Source: Furfurilactobacillus curtus (lineage in GTDB: Bacteria > Bacillota > Bacilli > Lactobacillales > Lactobacillaceae). Taken from it: a DNA stretch of 64,000 bases. Each line of letters opens with the position of its first letter. The first letter of the stretch is position 1. This document shows positions 9,303 to 17,060 of the stretch, piece by piece. The notes below the pieces were generated by a model. That model had not been told where the DNA came from. It made no database searches and saw only the letters and a list, made by a program, of their open reading frames with translations. The translations under genes were made by a program, and so were the position numbers. Where the stretch lies: positions 1 through 64,000 of the forward strand of contig NZ_BQXO01000007.1 of NCBI RefSeq assembly GCF_045862785.1. The letters are read 5' to 3'.

Positions 9303-9461
9303 AAACAAGAACAAGAACTAAATGTCATTTCTTAAGCTCAATCATCAAAATGCGGGACATAAGTCAAGCGACTCCGCCTAAAAGCGAACTGCCAACGATG
9401 AATAAATCATCATCATTCGTAGTTCACCCTTAGTGCTCGTCACTTACGGACTTATGTCCCG
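9303..9461 (-). repeat. Dispersed long-hairpin element, copy A (reverse orientation)
   Basis: The core at 9352-9461 begins GCGGGACATAAGTC and ends with its inverted counterpart GACTTATGTCCCG. Nested inverted repeats inside make almost the whole 110 bp one hairpin. The AT-rich tail seen in other copies lies on the left here. It is between the convergent SnoaL-like and TetR genes. The related copies are at 13.2, 34.0, 45.5, 52.0 and 58.3 kb. Confidence 0.85.
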
Positions 9462-9486
9462 TTCTCTTTACGTGGACTATCGTTCA

Positions 9487-10011
9487 TTATGTTAGTGTAA
9501 TTTGGTCACGAGATAATGCATCCAGTTTTACGGCAATGCTTTGAGGAGTGCCTGTAAATTGCCCAGTGATGTAGCCTTCAATGACGCCGAGAAAGCCGGC
9601 TGCCAGAAACGTCAAGGTAACGCGATCAATTGAGTTCTTTTCGTGATGCGCTAATCCCGTTAGTAAATAAGCGCCAAATTTTCGACGAAATGAATAAGAA
9701 GCATCACTCGTCAATAGCTTGGCAAATAGCATTCGTTGTTGATCAAGATAGGTGACCCAAATCGTCAACCGTTCCACCGCGGAGAGTTGATCATTGCTAT
9801 GACTGGCTTGATCCAGTTGCTCAAGTTGTTGATTTGAGAAGGCGTCGATGAGTTCATATTTGTCGTCATAATAAGTATAAAACGCTTTTCGCGAGACATT
9901 GGCAGTTTGGCAAATGCCGGTAACCGTCAGTTGGTCAAAATTTTGAGTGGTCAACAGTTGAGCTAGGGCCGCTAATAGTAAGGATTGCGTTCGTTGTGCG
10001 CGCGGATCCAT
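9487..10011 (-). CDS. TetR/AcrR-family transcriptional regulator
   Basis: 174 residues, with an N-terminal TetR helix-turn-helix (LTVTGICQTANVSRKAFYTYYDDKYELI) and a helical C-terminal domain resembling the DhaS-type TetR subgroup. AGGAGG stands 8 bases before ATG 10011. It is divergent from the hydrolase at 10165, and a near-perfect palindrome at 10049-10064 between them is the likely operator. The arrangement suggests repression of the hydrolase and of itself. Confidence 0.88.
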   Translation of the reverse strand: MDPRAQRTQSLLLAALAQLLTTQNFDQLTVTGICQTANVSRKAFYTYYDDKYELIDAFSNQQLEQLDQASHSNDQLSAVERLTIWVTYLDQQRMLFAKLLTSDASYSFRRKFGAYLLTGLAHHEKNSIDRVTLTFLAAGFLGVIEGYITGQFTGTPQSIAVKLDALSRDQITLT

Positions 10012-10048
10012 ATGATTTTCCTCCTGTGCGAGACATTTTGGTAACTAT

Positions 10049-10064
10049 TGTAACTTAAGTAACA
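10049..10064. promoter_or_regulatory. Candidate TetR operator palindrome
   Basis: TGTAACTTAAGTAACA is a 16-bp palindrome centred on CTTAAG with a single mismatched pair. It lies between the divergent TetR and hydrolase genes, 38 bp from the TetR start. Size, symmetry and place fit a TetR operator; binding by this regulator is inferred. Confidence 0.6.
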
Positions 10065-10164
10065 GTTGTTTCAAGTTTGTGGTGTTGATTTTTGGCAGCC
10101 CCGGCTAAACTATGTCTCGTTGTTAAGTTATTTAGCTCAAGCTTTTGTAAAGGAGTTACCAAAC

Positions 10165-11106
10165 ATGGCAAAATTTCAAACAGTTCAATTTAAGGCCCGT
10201 CATTTCAATTTAGCTGGAAAATTAGTCTTTCCCGATGATTTTGACCAAGATACGGCTCAAAAAATGCCGGTACCGGCCTTAGTGATCACTCACCCAACTA
10301 GTGCTGACATGAACCAAACTTCAACAATTTATGCCACAAAATTAGCAGAGCAGGGTTTCTTGTCCTTGATTTTTGACGCTGCTTATCAAGGCCAAAGCGA
10401 GGGTGAACCTCGTTTCATTGAAGATCCGGCTAACCGCACGGAAGACATCATGTACGCGATTGATTACCTAGATACGCTATCGTATGTTGATGGCGATCGA
10501 ATTGGCGCATTAGGGATTTGCGCTGGTGGTGGTTACACGATTAATGCGGCGAAGGTTGATAAGCGAATTAAGGCGGTGGCAGGGGTCGCAGCTGCTAGCG
10601 CTGGTGGTGCTTACCGTGAAGCCTTCGGGCCCGATCAACAGTTGATTGAAACATTGAATAATATTGCTCAACAGCGGACCATTGAGGCTCGTGGTGGTGA
10701 AGCGATGATGGGTCAATGGATCCCGAACAGTCAAGCAGAACGTGAAGCTGCTGGAATTGATGATATTGATATCGTCGAAGCGGTCGATTACTATAAAACG
10801 CCTCGAGGTGCGGATGAATTTTCACCTAATAAGGTACGCTACACGAGTTTAGCCTTGCTACTGGGTTACGATCCGTTAAACTTAGTAGATAAACTCTTAA
10901 CGCAACCACTAGAGCTGATTATCGGCGACAAGCCAGGTAGCTTCGGCTCCTATCGCTTTGGTTTTGACGTTTATAATCAAGCGGCTTCAACGCAAAAAGA
11001 TCTTCTTGTGCTCCACGGAATTTCGCACTATGACTTGTATGACCAACCCAAAGCCGTTGACCCAGCTGTTGAACAGTTAACAAAATTCTTCAATAAATAT
11101 CTATAA
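10165..11106 (+). CDS. Alpha/beta hydrolase with Cys at the nucleophile position
   Basis: 313 residues with an alpha/beta hydrolase fold of the YcjY/dienelactone-hydrolase-like group. THPTSADMNQT follows strand 3, the nucleophile elbow reads GICAGGGY (Cys instead of the usual Ser), and the C-terminal His is in HGISHYDLYD. Cys nucleophiles are known in dienelactone hydrolases. The TetR neighbour and this family together hint at detoxification of a xenobiotic or carbonyl compound, which is inference. The ATG at 10165 has AAGGAG nine bases upstream and is preferred over any start nearer 10066. Confidence 0.85.
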   Translation: MAKFQTVQFKARHFNLAGKLVFPDDFDQDTAQKMPVPALVITHPTSADMNQTSTIYATKLAEQGFLSLIFDAAYQGQSEGEPRFIEDPANRTEDIMYAIDYLDTLSYVDGDRIGALGICAGGGYTINAAKVDKRIKAVAGVAAASAGGAYREAFGPDQQLIETLNNIAQQRTIEARGGEAMMGQWIPNSQAEREAAGIDDIDIVEAVDYYKTPRGADEFSPNKVRYTSLALLLGYDPLNLVDKLLTQPLELIIGDKPGSFGSYRFGFDVYNQAASTQKDLLVLHGISHYDLYDQPKAVDPAVEQLTKFFNKYL

Positions 11107-11116
11107 AATTTGATAC

Positions 11117-11154
11117 AAAAAAGTCGCACAATTCTCCTTGTTGTGCGACTTTTC
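11117..11154. terminator. Bidirectional terminator
   Basis: AAAAGTCGCACAA and TTGTGCGACTTTT form a 13-bp stem with an A tract on the left and a T tract on the right. It serves the convergent hydrolase and YdcF-like genes. Confidence 0.9.
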
Positions 11155-11160
11155 CATTAT

Positions 11161-12198
11161 TTATGAAGCAACATGCCAAAAGGACCAAGTCATGATGATG
11201 GCAATGAGGAAGGCGACTACAATAGTTGTTTTACGATAGTAGTTTAATAATGCGATAAATTCTCGAATTAAAGCGCTTGGGAGAAAGAAGAATGAAGTAG
11301 GTGAACCGACTCCGGTTGCCGGTAATCCGGCTTTTCGCGCATATAATAAAGCTCGTAAAACATGGTAGTTGTTAGTTGAAAAGACGATCTTTGGCGGCTG
11401 AGCGCCTTGCCAATCAGCTTCGATCAAGCGTTTAGAAAATTGCATGTTTTGGAGGGTGTTGCGTGACTGATCTTCCACAATAATCTGCTCATTGGAAATG
11501 CCTAAACTTAGTAGGTAATCACGCATTGCTGCCGCTTCGGAAATTGTTTCATCAGGCCCTTGACCACCGCTTACCACGAATTTAGGCTGGCCGCCATTGC
11601 GTCGATAATAAATCACGGCTTCATCAACACGCCCCTTTAATAAAGGAGGAATCTGTCCTTTTTTGCCAGACCAAGCGCCTAGCACAATTAAGTAGTCGAT
11701 CTGTGTTGGTCGATTAAAGAATTGATTTAGCGCGGAATAAATCAGGTAACATAAAAAGAGCGACGAGAAGAAGAGATCTTCCCAGACAAAAATGGCAAGG
11801 GGGATTTTGGTTAAACGGGTCGTAGCGCGAATCATTAACCACATGGCAGGCATTAAAATAATTAAATTGGCGCCTAGCATGGCTGATAAGCGACTGGTTA
11901 GGCTACGACCCTCGCGGCTGGACATGATCGAAGTATTGCGGATTAAATAAATAATGAAGCCAAAGAATAAACCAGCTAAAGCAAGAACAATAATAAACAG
12001 TAAGCTTAGGCCGAGGATCATGGAGCGGGCGGCGATCAAATTAAGGACATAGTCTAAGCCCTGCCAAAATAAGCCAGCACTGAGTAGAACCACTGCAAAA
12101 GCCATTAAAGCGCCGACCCAGAAATTAGGGTGACGCAACAGGATAATGCCCGTAATGATAATGATGGCGGCGAGAATTGAAGCGCCGATGATTAACAT
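11161..12198 (-). CDS. YdcF/ElyC-type DUF218 membrane protein
   Basis: 345 residues. The first half has about five membrane segments. The second half is a DUF218 domain: DYLIVLGAW, then VVSGGQGPDE, ISEAAAMRDYLLSLGI, RNTLQNMQFS and STNNYHVLRA, and finally a C-terminal membrane segment. DUF218 proteins of this build are linked to envelope precursor handling (ElyC) or vancomycin sensitivity (SanA), but the reaction is not established. GGAGG precedes ATG 12198. A paralogue of the same architecture is at 59455-60501. Confidence 0.82.
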   Translation of the reverse strand: MLIIGASILAAIIIITGIILLRHPNFWVGALMAFAVVLLSAGLFWQGLDYVLNLIAARSMILGLSLLFIIVLALAGLFFGFIIYLIRNTSIMSSREGRSLTSRLSAMLGANLIILMPAMWLMIRATTRLTKIPLAIFVWEDLFFSSLFLCYLIYSALNQFFNRPTQIDYLIVLGAWSGKKGQIPPLLKGRVDEAVIYYRRNGGQPKFVVSGGQGPDETISEAAAMRDYLLSLGISNEQIIVEDQSRNTLQNMQFSKRLIEADWQGAQPPKIVFSTNNYHVLRALLYARKAGLPATGVGSPTSFFFLPSALIREFIALLNYYRKTTIVVAFLIAIIMTWSFWHVAS

Positions 12199-12357
12199 AA
12201 CATTCCTCCGTTAAGGCCGGTCGTGAGGACCGACGAAAATTAATTTATATTCTATTATACCAAGGGATTAAGGGCTTAAGAAAAACTTTAGTCATTTACT
12301 ATAATAAAACAAGTAAAATTAATGCCATTGAGTCATATGAAGTAAAGGAGAGTATTA

Positions 12358-13173
12358 ATGAAGGCACGAAAGTTATCAATGGATGGGTTTTCCATCAAGG
12401 TATTAGGAATTCTCTTGATGGTACTTGATCATATTCATGAAGAATTACTGCCTCTGGGTATTCCAACTTGGTTTAATATGTTGGGACGGATTGTGGCGCC
12501 GTTATTCCTTTTCCTATCTGTGGAAGGTTTCGTTCACACACACGATCGTAAACGCTATTTATGGCGATTACTGATTGGCTTTTGGATCATGAGCCTTGGC
12601 AGCTTCGTATTACAAATGTGGTTGCCCGTAGATGGTGGGCGTTTAGGATTGCTGAATAATATTTTTGGCACGCTGTTTCTAGGCGTGTTTGCAATGCTAG
12701 GAATCAGTAAAATTACCGATGGTCGGCGCGATCATAATCGGCATTTGATTTGGCAAGGCATTGGCATTTTAAGTTTAGAAGTTTTACTGTCAGTAATTGG
12801 TACAGCAATTTTATTTGTTCCTGAATCAATGCGAGTTGCTGCAGCCCGGGTTTCACAGTTCATTCCCAACTTATTTACCACAGAAGGTGGTCCATTATTT
12901 GTTCTATTAGCGATTTTCTTCTATTTATTCAGAAATAATCGTATGGGCCAAATTTTGAGCCTAGTCGTTATTGCGATTATTTTCACCGGTTTTAATTTCC
13001 AAGGACTGTTTAGTACAAATTATTCATGGATGATGGTTGGTGCGATCATTCCAATCGCGCTCTACAATGGGCAACGGGGACGTAGTGACAAATGGTTCTT
13101 CTACATTTTCTATCCGACCCACATTTGGGCGTTATATTTGATTGCTTATGGGCTTCATCTCACTGGTTATTAG
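12358..13173 (+). CDS. TraX-family membrane protein
   Basis: 271 residues with about seven or eight hydrophobic segments. The start LSMDGFSIKVLGILLMVLDHIH and the end FYIFYPTHIWALYLIAY are the conserved features of the TraX family, named for the F-pilin acetylase. Chromosomal lactobacillus members have no demonstrated role, but acyl or acetyl transfer at the membrane is plausible. AAAGGAG lies eight bases before ATG 12358. A TATAAT at 12300-12305 could be its -10. The gene stands alone, followed by a copy of the dispersed hairpin element. Confidence 0.85.
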   Translation: MKARKLSMDGFSIKVLGILLMVLDHIHEELLPLGIPTWFNMLGRIVAPLFLFLSVEGFVHTHDRKRYLWRLLIGFWIMSLGSFVLQMWLPVDGGRLGLLNNIFGTLFLGVFAMLGISKITDGRRDHNRHLIWQGIGILSLEVLLSVIGTAILFVPESMRVAAARVSQFIPNLFTTEGGPLFVLLAIFFYLFRNNRMGQILSLVVIAIIFTGFNFQGLFSTNYSWMMVGAIIPIALYNGQRGRSDKWFFYIFYPTHIWALYLIAYGLHLTGY

Positions 13174-13188
13174 AATTTGACCTAAATA

Positions 13189-13350
13189 GGTTCGGACAAA
13201 AGCAAAAGCTAAATTTTATTTTCAATCTAAATCGCTAACACGCGGGACATCAGTCAAGTGACCCCACTTAAAAGCGAACTTCAAACGATGAGCAAATCAT
13301 CATTTTAAGTTCGCCCTTAGTGCTCGTCACTTACCGACATGATGTCCCGC
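13189..13350 (-). repeat. Dispersed long-hairpin element, copy B (reverse orientation)
   Basis: The core (13242-13350) runs from GCGGGACATCAGTC to GACATGATGTCCCGC. Both outer arms carry the same change relative to other copies (CATCAG/GATGTC against CATAAG/TATGTC), so outer pairing is kept. The tail on the left contains the mirrored GGTTCGGACAAAAGC. This is the only copy between genes in the same direction. Confidence 0.85.
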
Positions 13351-13446
13351 GCGTTTTTTACTGGGACTTTTTGAGAGCATTACTATTATCTGACGATCAT
13401 CAGCCGGTCTGCTATAGTTAGCATAATCTATTTAGAGGTGAGAGCG

Positions 13447-14103
13447 ATGAGGAAAATCTGGCGCCGCCAAGATGTATATTTGATGGGGCTAATGACCGGT
13501 GAAGTATTGCTGGGATTGGTTTTGGAGCATGCTTTAGTGAATGAAAAAGTCGCATTAACCATTATTGGCGCGCTGATTGCGATTTTTGTATTTGCAAATG
13601 TTATCTGGTTTAAACGAAGCTTGTTAGCCACCGACTGGCATCGATTGAAGCAACAACGTGGGCAGGCAATGATTGGAGTGGTAGTCGTCCTAATTGGCTT
13701 CGCCGTCAGTCAGTGGTTGGCTAGCACGCTAGTTCCAGGCGCCGCGGCTGCTCAATCGCCCATAGTTATTCGGATGGCTTCGATCATTGGATTTGTGACG
13801 GCCGTCTTAGCACCATTTACAGAAGAAGTCATCTTTCGCTACGAATTATTTTTTCAATTTAGGCGGCAGTCGAGGATCGTTCAGGTCTTGATGGCGTTGA
13901 TTAGTGCTGGACTATTTGGCACAGTTCACGCAATTTCCGGGGATGGATTATCTTCGATTATTTCGCTAGCCATTGTCGGATTAGTCCTAGTTGGTGTATA
14001 CGCTTGGACAAAAAATATCTGGATTTCGTTACTGGGTCACTTGGTGTGGAATGTTGCACTAGCGTTGCCATTATTAATTAGTTTATTTCTGCCAGTTGCG
14101 TAG
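13447..14103 (+). CDS. CPBP-family intramembrane glutamic endopeptidase
   Basis: 218 residues, about six membrane segments. It carries the three motifs of the CPBP (Rce1/Abi-like) family: EEVIFRYELFF (EExxxR), HAISGDG (His of the second motif) and HLVWN (HxxxN) near the C-terminus. These residues build the intramembrane active site of CAAX-protease relatives. In lactobacilli such genes often serve bacteriocin self-immunity or protein maturation, but no bacteriocin gene is adjacent here. The ATG at 13447 with GAGGTGAG ahead of it is preferred to the GTG at 13438. Confidence 0.88.
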   Translation: MRKIWRRQDVYLMGLMTGEVLLGLVLEHALVNEKVALTIIGALIAIFVFANVIWFKRSLLATDWHRLKQQRGQAMIGVVVVLIGFAVSQWLASTLVPGAAAAQSPIVIRMASIIGFVTAVLAPFTEEVIFRYELFFQFRRQSRIVQVLMALISAGLFGTVHAISGDGLSSIISLAIVGLVLVGVYAWTKNIWISLLGHLVWNVALALPLLISLFLPVA

Positions 14104-14480
14104 TCGGGAACTTAAGGAAGCATCGAATAATAAACCGGATCCTAGCATTTTACTGAACAAAATTTCATAAGGTTAAAATTTACTGGCCGTTTATATTTAT
14201 TGTGAATCAAATTCAAGCTAAGCAGCCGCGCGATCAGCTGAGCAAACTTTTAATGACGGAGATTGCTGGTTAGTAGTGGATAAATGTCTGAATAACTCTG
14301 TTGGTGATTGGCCTGCCACATTAACTAGTGCGATGGCCTAAGCTTATGCTAAATGATTTGTTATTTTTAAGTCGTACATTAATTAAAGTGCATTAGGCTA
14401 GTCAAAAGTTCTGAGAAGCCTTGTGTACGATGTCTTCAAAACAGATAATGGGTCTATTGGCAAGACAGAGAGGAGAAACA
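14104..14480. other. Gene-free interval with possible coding remnant
   Basis: No gene of normal length and no clear terminator was found. A rightward frame around 14196-14273 reads IVNQIQAKQPRDQLSKLL then MTEIAG before a double stop. It looks protein-like but lacks a ribosome binding site and a good start, so it may be a fragment of a lost gene. Confidence 0.3.
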
Positions 14481-14927
14481 ATGGCTAAAACCGAAGTAGT
14501 GGAGTTAACAAACTTAGTCTTAGTGTCTGATAATGAAACAAATCAGATTCTCGTTGAGGATCGTCGAAATCCAGATTGGCCGGGGCTGACCTTTCCCGGT
14601 GGGCACATTAAGCCGGGAGAAAGCTTTGTTGATTCGGCCGTCCGGGAAGTCTGGGAAGAAACTGGGTTAACGGTGCATAATCCGATTTTTTGCGGCCTTA
14701 AAGAATTTATGGGCGAACATGGCCGTTATATTGTGGCTTTATTTAGAACTGATTCTTTTTCTGGTGAACTGGAATCTTCTTCAGAAGGTGCCGTCAGTTG
14801 GATGCGTCGTGATGAGCTATTCGAGCACCAATTTGCGGATGGTGTAGACAAACTTTTAAAAGTTTTTGATCAACATAATCTGTCCGAGCTAAGCTATTTG
14901 AACGATCCGAATGGTGAATTTAAATAA
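14481..14927 (+). CDS. Nudix hydrolase (8-oxo-dGTP diphosphatase type)
   Basis: 148 residues with a complete Nudix box, GX5EX7REVXEEXGL, in the segment starting GHIKPGES and ending WEETGL. The box binds Mg and cleaves nucleoside diphosphate-X bonds. The short single-domain form and the FPGG strand before the box fit MutT-like nucleotide clean-up enzymes; the substrate cannot be decided. The ATG at 14481 has AGGAG at 14471-14475, whereas the longer reading from 14421 lacks a ribosome binding site. Confidence 0.9.
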   Translation: MAKTEVVELTNLVLVSDNETNQILVEDRRNPDWPGLTFPGGHIKPGESFVDSAVREVWEETGLTVHNPIFCGLKEFMGEHGRYIVALFRTDSFSGELESSSEGAVSWMRRDELFEHQFADGVDKLLKVFDQHNLSELSYLNDPNGEFK

Positions 14928-15056
14928 GCAGCGGTGTTTAATAATTAAAATTTAACGACCAAGGTTGCTCGAAAATGAGTTTTAAATCGGGTAAGATGAA
15001 AACAACAATAGATCGGGATGAATACGGTCTGAACTTGATGATGAAGAGGTAGCAGG

Positions 15057-15935
15057 ATGAAGACAGCCGTGATTACCGATAGCGCCAGTTATTTAGATCC
15101 GGAAGTAGCTAAGGCTGCTGGCATATATGTTGTGCCAATTACTGTGATTTTTGGGACCCAGACTTATCTTGAAAATGTGGATATCACCAGTGAGCAATTT
15201 TATCAACGCATGCGCGAAGAAAAAATGATGCCATCCACGGCCCAAGTTACGATGATGCAAATGCAGGAAGTATTCGATCAATTGATCGCTGAAGGCTATG
15301 ATGAAGTGATTAGTATTCATCTATCGAGTGGGATCACTACTTTCTTACAAAACCTGACGGCCTATGTACCTACTGTCAAAGAAATCAAAGTGTATCCGTT
15401 TGACTCGCAAATGGCGAGTGCCGGCGAAGCATGGTTGGCGTTAGTTGCTGCTAAGATGGCCAAAGCTGGCAAGCACGCTGCTGAAATTTTGCCAGTGTTA
15501 GAACGGCTGCGAGCGACTACTCACGTTTACTTTGTTGTCGATGATTTGAGTCACTTATTGCGCACCGGGCGAATTACGAATAGTTCAGCCTTCGTGGGTA
15601 ACCTGTTACGAATTAAACCAATTTTGACATTTGAAGACGGCAAAATTGTGGCCTTAACTAAGGAGCGCACTGCTCGGCGTGCATTTCAACGGGTAAAGCA
15701 GGATTTTGTTGCTACACTGAGCCAGGAAAATTATCCGGTGCGGGCAGCTATTATTGATGGTAATAATCCAGCAGGCAGCGCTGAGTGGATGAGCGATTTA
15801 GCTAGCGATAATTTAACGACTACTGCCGGGGATGTGCAGTTTGAAATTGCACATATCGGACCATCAATTGGTGTTCATACGGGAGAAAAAGTGATGGGTC
15901 TCGTGTGGGCAGAAGATTGGCAACGTTTGGTTTGA
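15057..15935 (+). CDS. DegV-family fatty-acid-binding protein
   Basis: 292 residues of the DegV/FakB fold. The N-terminal ITDSASYL motif, the STAQVT segment, the ISIHLSSGITTF loop and the DDLSHLLRTGRIT segment are family hallmarks around the bound fatty acid. FakB proteins present exogenous fatty acids to the kinase FakA for entry into phospholipid synthesis. No fakA is nearby, so this is one of several dispersed DegV paralogues usual in lactobacilli. GAGG about 8-10 bases before ATG 15057 is the ribosome binding site. A strong terminator follows. Confidence 0.92.
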   Translation: MKTAVITDSASYLDPEVAKAAGIYVVPITVIFGTQTYLENVDITSEQFYQRMREEKMMPSTAQVTMMQMQEVFDQLIAEGYDEVISIHLSSGITTFLQNLTAYVPTVKEIKVYPFDSQMASAGEAWLALVAAKMAKAGKHAAEILPVLERLRATTHVYFVVDDLSHLLRTGRITNSSAFVGNLLRIKPILTFEDGKIVALTKERTARRAFQRVKQDFVATLSQENYPVRAAIIDGNNPAGSAEWMSDLASDNLTTTAGDVQFEIAHIGPSIGVHTGEKVMGLVWAEDWQRLV

Positions 15936-15968
15936 CCGTGTTTGAAAATCAATTCTGCCTATTTAAAT

Positions 15969-16019
15969 AGCCACAATAAAAAGGGTTTCCGCGTAATCGA
16001 AACCCTTTTTATTGTGGCT
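15969..16019. terminator. Bidirectional terminator
   Basis: AGCCACAATAAAAAGGGTTTC and GAAACCCTTTTTATTGTGGCT form a perfect 21-bp stem with a 9-base loop between the convergent DegV and glycosyltransferase genes. Confidence 0.92.
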
Positions 16020-16036
16020 GTATTGATGCGCTGAAG

Positions 16037-17050
16037 CTAACTGTGTGAGCTGTATTGATGACGCTCAGGCAGTTGACTAACATGAGCCGAATGTGTGACG
16101 AAGCGTTGTTTTGGTATGGCGGGGAAGCCAACGGTATCTTCGACAACATATCGTGGACGTGCACGAGACTGTTCGAAGATGCGACTTAAATATTGACCTA
16201 AAATGCCAATGCTAAATAATAATAGACTGCCAATTAAGAGATCGACGACTAACAGCCATTGTGTGTTAGAAACAGTGCCCCAAGTGCCAGAAAGTGTTAA
16301 ACCGGCCGCAATAAAGAGCAAGCCACCGCCTGCCCAGTTTGCAAATTTTAGAGGTAATGCAGAAAATGACGTGATGCCATCAAGCGCAAGCCGAATCATT
16401 TTTGAAAGGGGATATTTGGATTCACCCGCTTGTCGTGGGCGTCTGGTATAGGTAACGGAGACTTGTTTAAAGCCAACCCAGCTGACCATTCCCCGAACAA
16501 AGGGTGACTGTTCGTTCATGCGATTCAACACGCTGACGACTTTACGGTCCATCAGGCGAAAATCACCAGTATCAATGGGAATCTCTATGCTTGTCAGCTG
16601 GTGTAGGATACGATAAAAGGCCTTGGCTGTGAGACGTTTGAACCAAGATTCACCTTCTCGTTGTGCACGTTGACCATATACGACATCGGCACCATGATGC
16701 CAGACGTCAATCATTTGTCCAATCACTTCCGGCGGATCTTGCAAATCAGCGTCCATAACGACCACTGCATCGCCGTTGGCATAACGAACCCCTGCAGTAA
16801 TAGCCAATTGATGCCCGAAATTGCGAGAAAAACGTATTAGACGCATTTCTTGGTGAAAGGTCATTGCCTTACGAATTTTTTCAGCCGTATGGTCGGTGGA
16901 ACCGTCGTCAACGAAGATGATTTCGTAAGCCTCGGCGCGTTTTTTAATGAATGCGTTCACCATGCGGATGGTGTTCATGATTAGGGCTTCTTCATTAAAG
17001 ACCGGGAGAACGATTGAAATAAGTTCTTTTTTGGGAGTTGTCATCTTCAT
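16037..17050 (-). CDS. Family 2 glycosyltransferase (YkcC/CsbB/GtrB type)
   Basis: 337 residues. A GT-A domain occupies residues 10-230, with SIVLPVFNEE at the start, DDGSTD and the metal-binding MDADLQDPPE. Two hydrophobic segments follow near 235-260 and 275-300. This layout fits enzymes that load a sugar onto undecaprenyl phosphate. The GT39-type gene upstream in the same direction, 10 bp apart, is the expected partner that passes the lipid-linked sugar to an outer acceptor, as for the ykcB-ykcC pair of Bacillus. The target polymer is unknown. AAAGGA lies before ATG 17050. Confidence 0.88.
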   Translation of the reverse strand: MKMTTPKKELISIVLPVFNEEALIMNTIRMVNAFIKKRAEAYEIIFVDDGSTDHTAEKIRKAMTFHQEMRLIRFSRNFGHQLAITAGVRYANGDAVVVMDADLQDPPEVIGQMIDVWHHGADVVYGQRAQREGESWFKRLTAKAFYRILHQLTSIEIPIDTGDFRLMDRKVVSVLNRMNEQSPFVRGMVSWVGFKQVSVTYTRRPRQAGESKYPLSKMIRLALDGITSFSALPLKFANWAGGGLLFIAAGLTLSGTWGTVSNTQWLLVVDLLIGSLLLFSIGILGQYLSRIFEQSRARPRYVVEDTVGFPAIPKQRFVTHSAHVSQLPERHQYSSHS

Positions 17051-17060
17051 CTCATCCTTT

